A stretch of DNA of 64,000 nt, taken from assembly GCF_017311415.1 (NCBI RefSeq), contig NZ_JAEKIS010000010.1, positions 1-64,000 on the forward strand, written 5' to 3'. The stretch comes from Salipiger abyssi (lineage in GTDB: Bacteria; Pseudomonadota; Alphaproteobacteria; Rhodobacterales; Rhodobacteraceae). The notes under the pieces are model-generated. The model did not search any database. It worked only from the letters and a program-made list of their open reading frames with translations, and was not told the origin of the DNA. A program made the position numbers and the translations under genes. How positions within the stretch are numbered: the first letter of the stretch is position 1; each line of letters begins with the position of its first letter. Shown here one piece after another: positions 61,301-64,000 of the stretch.

Positions 61301-62620
61301 TCAGGCCCGGCCGCGCAGCATGGCGTTATAGGTCGCCTTGAGGGCGATCTCCTTCATCAGCCAGCTGACCCACAGCTCTTCGAGCGGCGCGATGATGCCC
61401 GGGAAGCTGGGCACGAGGTTGTTGTGATAGTCGAACTCGACCAGCATGGCGCGGCCCACGCGGGTGATCAGCGGGCAGGAGGTATAGCCGTCATAGGCGC
61501 TGTCGGCGGTGGTGCCCGCGATCTGCGCCACGAGATGATCCTCGACCACCGGCACCTGCCATTTGACCGAGGCGGCGGTCTTGCCCTTGGGCACGCCGGC
61601 GATGTCGCCCACCGCAAAGACCTCGGGGTAGCGGAGGTGGCGGAGATTGGCCATATCGACCTCCATCCAGCCCTCACCGACCCATTTGTCGGCCCAGCTC
61701 AGCCCGCTGTCGCGGATAACCTGCGGCGCGCGCTGCGGCGGGATAACGTGGATATAGTCGTAATCCATCTCCACATCGCCCTGCGGCGTGGCGAAGGTGG
61801 CGCGCTTGGCGCCGGGATCCATCGCCTTCAGCACATGGGAATATTCCGGTGTGATCTGGCGCTGACCGAACAGCATCCGCACCTTTTCCGACACGATCGG
61901 CACGCCGAAGAGCGTGTCGTTCTGCGCCATGTAATGCACATCCATCTTAGAGCGGCCACCGGCCTTGCGGGCGATGTCGTCGATGAGAAAGGTGTGCTTG
62001 AGCGGCGCGCCGGCGCATTTCATCTCGGTCACGGGACGGGTGAAAAGCCCCACGCCGCCGGTCTCGGTATAGGCCTGCGCCGCCTGCCAGGTCTTCGCGG
62101 CGTAGTCCGGCCCGGCATAAAGCGCGCCGATGCCTTCCTTGCCCACGAGATCGAGGTCGAAGCCTTCGATGGCGGCATGGTCCAGCGTCAGGCCGGTGGC
62201 GACCACGAGGTAATCGTAGCTCAGTACCTCACCGCCCTGCAACGCGACGGTCTTGGCCTCCGGGTCGATATTGGCGGCGAAGTCCTGCTTCAGTTCCACG
62301 CCCGAGGGCAGCCAGTCGGTGGTCTGGCTCACGGAATAGTTGGGCGCCTTGAGGCCCGCCGCGATCAGCGAAAAGCCCGGCTGATACCAGTGTTCTTTGC
62401 GGCCATCCACGATGGTGATGCGGGCGCCGTCGAGGCGGCGCACCAGCCGGTTGGCCAGCGCGGTGCCAGCGGCCCCCGCGCCCAGAATAACGATATGGGC
62501 GCTTGTGGCGACCTGTGCCTGCACCTCTTGCGCGGTGCCCGCGGCGGCCAGCGCCCCGGCACCAGCGGCCAGCCCCAGGAACCCCCGGCGGCTCGGCCTG
62601 AAATCTTTCATGTCGGTCAT
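61301..62620 (-). CDS. Tat-exported FAD-dependent oxidoreductase, sulfide:quinone reductase-like
   Basis: This 439-aa flavoprotein has a Tat signal (SRRGFLGLAAG, residues 10-20) and an FAD fold HIVILGAGAAGTALANRL. Cys202 (KCAGAPLK) and Cys372 (YTSCPLITRVG) match the redox-active pair of sulfide:quinone reductases. The family oxidises sulfide in the periplasm or at the membrane and reduces quinone; flavocytochrome c sulfide dehydrogenase is the alternative. GAGGAGGG precedes the ATG at 62620. It leads the operon. Confidence 0.85.
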   Translation of the reverse strand: MTDMKDFRPSRRGFLGLAAGAGALAAAGTAQEVQAQVATSAHIVILGAGAAGTALANRLVRRLDGARITIVDGRKEHWYQPGFSLIAAGLKAPNYSVSQTTDWLPSGVELKQDFAANIDPEAKTVALQGGEVLSYDYLVVATGLTLDHAAIEGFDLDLVGKEGIGALYAGPDYAAKTWQAAQAYTETGGVGLFTRPVTEMKCAGAPLKHTFLIDDIARKAGGRSKMDVHYMAQNDTLFGVPIVSEKVRMLFGQRQITPEYSHVLKAMDPGAKRATFATPQGDVEMDYDYIHVIPPQRAPQVIRDSGLSWADKWVGEGWMEVDMANLRHLRYPEVFAVGDIAGVPKGKTAASVKWQVPVVEDHLVAQIAGTTADSAYDGYTSCPLITRVGRAMLVEFDYHNNLVPSFPGIIAPLEELWVSWLMKEIALKATYNAMLRGRA

Positions 62621-62671
62621 TGTTACCCTCCTCGACATATATAATTTTTGGAATTTTTATCCGGTGTCGCG

Positions 62672-62685
62672 ATGACCCAGATCAA
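62672..62685. promoter_or_regulatory. FNR/FnrL-like site upstream of the flavoprotein gene
   Basis: The minus strand reads TTGATCTGGGTCAT, matching 8 of 10 positions of TTGAT-N4-ATCAA. It lies 52-65 bp before the flavoprotein ATG, with an AT-rich TTATAT stretch (62644-62639) nearer the gene. Oxygen-dependent control is plausible but inferred. Confidence 0.5.
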
Positions 62686-62771
62686 TGTCGAGTTTCGTTT
62701 GCTTGTTTTTCTTGCTGGAGTTTTTACCGGAGCCGGGCGAGCCGCACGCGTGGCCCGCCCCGCCCCTGCTC

Positions 62772-62798
62772 CCGCTGTCAGGGACGAAGTGACAGCGG
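62772..62798 (-). terminator. Stem-loop after cydX
   Basis: CCGCTGTCA (62772-62780) pairs with TGACAGCGG (62790-62798) over a 9-nt loop, starting 12 nt after the cydX stop on the minus strand. No U-run follows; it may be a stabilising hairpin or weak terminator that separates cyd from the flavoprotein operon. Confidence 0.55.
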
Positions 62799-62809
62799 AA
62801 TTCTGCGCC

Positions 62810-62947
62810 TCAGCGCTTGTGCTTGCCGACCGGGCACTCGCCCTCGTCGGCGAGGCAGGCATCGACCCGCAGTTCCAGCCACATCGCGTTCAGAACCGCG
62901 AAGAGCGCGGCCAGCGGCAGGCCGAGAAGCCAGGCAAAATACCACAT
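62810..62947 (-). CDS. cydX: Cytochrome bd-type oxidase small subunit CydX
   Basis: This 45-aa protein begins MWYFAWLLGLPLAALFAVLN, giving the single membrane helix and N-terminal YFAW signature of CydX, followed by WLELRVDACLADEGECP and a basic tail. CydX stabilises the haem environment of cytochrome bd. The two cysteines in the tail are unusual. It lies 15 nt after cydB. It is too short for ordinary ORF cut-offs. Confidence 0.88.
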   Translation of the reverse strand: MWYFAWLLGLPLAALFAVLNAMWLELRVDACLADEGECPVGKHKR

Positions 62948-62962
62948 GTTCTGTCTCCTTTC

Positions 62963-64000
62963 TCAGTAGACGCTGTCAGAGCTGCCGGTCACCTCATCCT
63001 CGGTGACCTTGCCCCAGAGCACTTTGTAGACCCATGCCGTGTAGAGCATGATCAGCGGCATGAAGATCACCGCCGCCACCAGCATCACGAACAGCGTCAG
63101 ATGCGAGGAAGTGGCATCCCACACGGACAGCGAGCTGGTGGGATCGACCGTCGAGGGCAGCACGAAGGGGAACATGGTCAGGCCGACGCTGGCGATGATG
63201 CCGGTGATGGCCAATTTCGACCACAGCAGGGTCGAGACCTCGTACCCCTCGCGTAGCCCACGCACCGCCATGGCGATGCCGGCAAAGCCCATCAGCGGCG
63301 CGATGGCGATCCAGGGCCGCTCGCCATAGGCCGCCAGCCACGACCCCCCGCGGGAGACTTCGTTGTAGAGCGGGTTCGACGGTCCGTCGGTGACCACCTC
63401 GCCGACCATGGCGAAACCGTCCACACCGAACGCAAGCCAGACCCCCGCCAGCGCGTAGGTCACCGCAGCGACGATGCCGGCAACCGTGCCGATGTTGCGG
63501 GCACGTATCTGCACCATGCCTTCGGTCTTCAGCGTCAGCCAGGCGGCGCCATGCATCAGAAGCATCGACAGCGACACCACGCCCGAGAGAATCGCGAAAG
63601 GCCGCAGCAGGCCGAGGAACTTACCGTAGAACGTGCCGTCATACATCGGCATCAGGTCTTCGGTCAGATGAAACGGCACGCCCAGCAGCACATTGCCCAC
63701 CGCCACACCAAAGAGCAGCGCCGGGGCCGCGCCGCCGACAAACAGCGCCCAGTCCCAATTGTTGCGCCAGCGCTGGCTGTCGCGCTTGGAGCGGTACTTG
63801 AAGCCCACGGGCCGCAGGATCAGCGCCGCGAGCACGGCGAACATCGCCAGGTAGAAGCCCGAGAAGCTCACCGCGTAGAGCGGTGGCCAGGCGGCAAAGA
63901 TCGCGCCGCCGCCCAGGATGAACCACACCTGGTTGCCTTCCCAGACCGGGCCGATGGTGTTGATCACCACGCGCCGCTCCACATCGGTCTTGCCGACGAA
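62963..64000 (-). CDS. cydB: Cytochrome bd ubiquinol oxidase subunit II CydB (5' part outside the window)
   Basis: At least 345 codons are present. The visible part has ERRVVINTIGPVWEGNQVWFILGGG, a CydB landmark, and eight or so membrane helices ending VYKVLWGKVTEDEV. The first ~40 residues, with the start codon, lie beyond the window: the frame is open to 64000 with FVGKTDV before the first visible Met. With CydA it reduces oxygen to water at low oxygen tension. Confidence 0.95.
   Translation of the reverse strand, partial: FVGKTDVERRVVINTIGPVWEGNQVWFILGGGAIFAAWPPLYAVSFSGFYLAMFAVLAALILRPVGFKYRSKRDSQRWRNNWDWALFVGGAAPALLFGVAVGNVLLGVPFHLTEDLMPMYDGTFYGKFLGLLRPFAILSGVVSLSMLLMHGAAWLTLKTEGMVQIRARNIGTVAGIVAAVTYALAGVWLAFGVDGFAMVGEVVTDGPSNPLYNEVSRGGSWLAAYGERPWIAIAPLMGFAGIAMAVRGLREGYEVSTLLWSKLAITGIIASVGLTMFPFVLPSTVDPTSSLSVWDATSSHLTLFVMLVAAVIFMPLIMLYTAWVYKVLWGKVTEDEVTGSSDSVY

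Noticed and set aside
1-64000. CRISPR array or complete prophage
   Set aside because: No regularly spaced direct repeats, cas genes, integrase, terminase or structural phage genes; the CII-like gene is isolated.

Overview
The window is high-GC alphaproteobacterial chromosome, most likely from the Rhodobacteraceae/Roseobacter group (a Salipiger-like genus would fit). This is inferred from gene content: a GcrA cell-cycle regulator, phosphatidylcholine synthase, a six-gene Mrp/Pha antiporter with fused A/B subunits, an fdsGBA-fdhD-fdsD formate dehydrogenase operon, a DUF5368 protein beside a Tat-exported sulfide-quinone-reductase-like flavoprotein, and a CydX/CydB oxidase. No complete phage, plasmid backbone or CRISPR array is visible.

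Layout. 0-1.4 kb: the end of an IS21-like element interrupts a tniQ-like gene; a possible transposon terminus then abuts the 3' end of tRNA-Arg(ACG). 1.4-5.0 kb (minus): TVP38-type membrane protein, disulfide oxidoreductase, sensor kinase. 5.1-14.1 kb (plus): rpmH-rnpA-yidD, then ttcA and an EAL protein, then yidC-MOSC-engB, argB, a ferredoxin-like gene and a SixA-like phosphatase, many with 4-nt overlaps. 14.2-20.1 kb (minus): Mrp/Pha antiporter. 20.4-27.4 kb (plus): LysR regulator and NAD-dependent formate dehydrogenase. 27.5-31.8 kb: a MacAB-like ABC exporter. 31.8-36.5 kb: a DppB-type permease fragment, pcs, paiB-like, a small kinase, mtaB, dapF and tRNA-Lys.

36.8-46.9 kb is an accessory catabolic island around an IclR regulator. 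On one side lie a KstD-like flavoprotein, a NIPSNAP protein and a sugar-phosphate isomerase/epimerase-type TIM barrel. On the other lie a second KstD-like flavoprotein, a divergent shikimate-dehydrogenase-like enzyme and a complete TctCBA importer. The enzyme set suggests uptake and breakdown of a hydroaromatic or alicyclic acid; I know of no described pathway with exactly this set.

47-53.7 kb holds housekeeping genes (tdk, rimO, gcrA), a diaminopropionate ammonia-lyase, and a two-gene module of a CII-like putative DNA-binding protein plus a LuxR-type receptor without a synthase nearby. 53.8-59.3 kb carries an ABC-2 permease, a DMT transporter, a flavin reductase, a Sel1 protein, a di-haem peroxidase with an unclear start codon, and a Nudix protein. 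59.4-64 kb (minus) appears to be a sulfide/respiration module (flavoprotein, DUF5368, SLAC1-type channel, DsrE protein) next to cydX and a cydB cut by the window edge; an FNR-like site lies upstream of the flavoprotein.

All functions are assigned from protein motifs, gene order and remembered family features. No database search was run.
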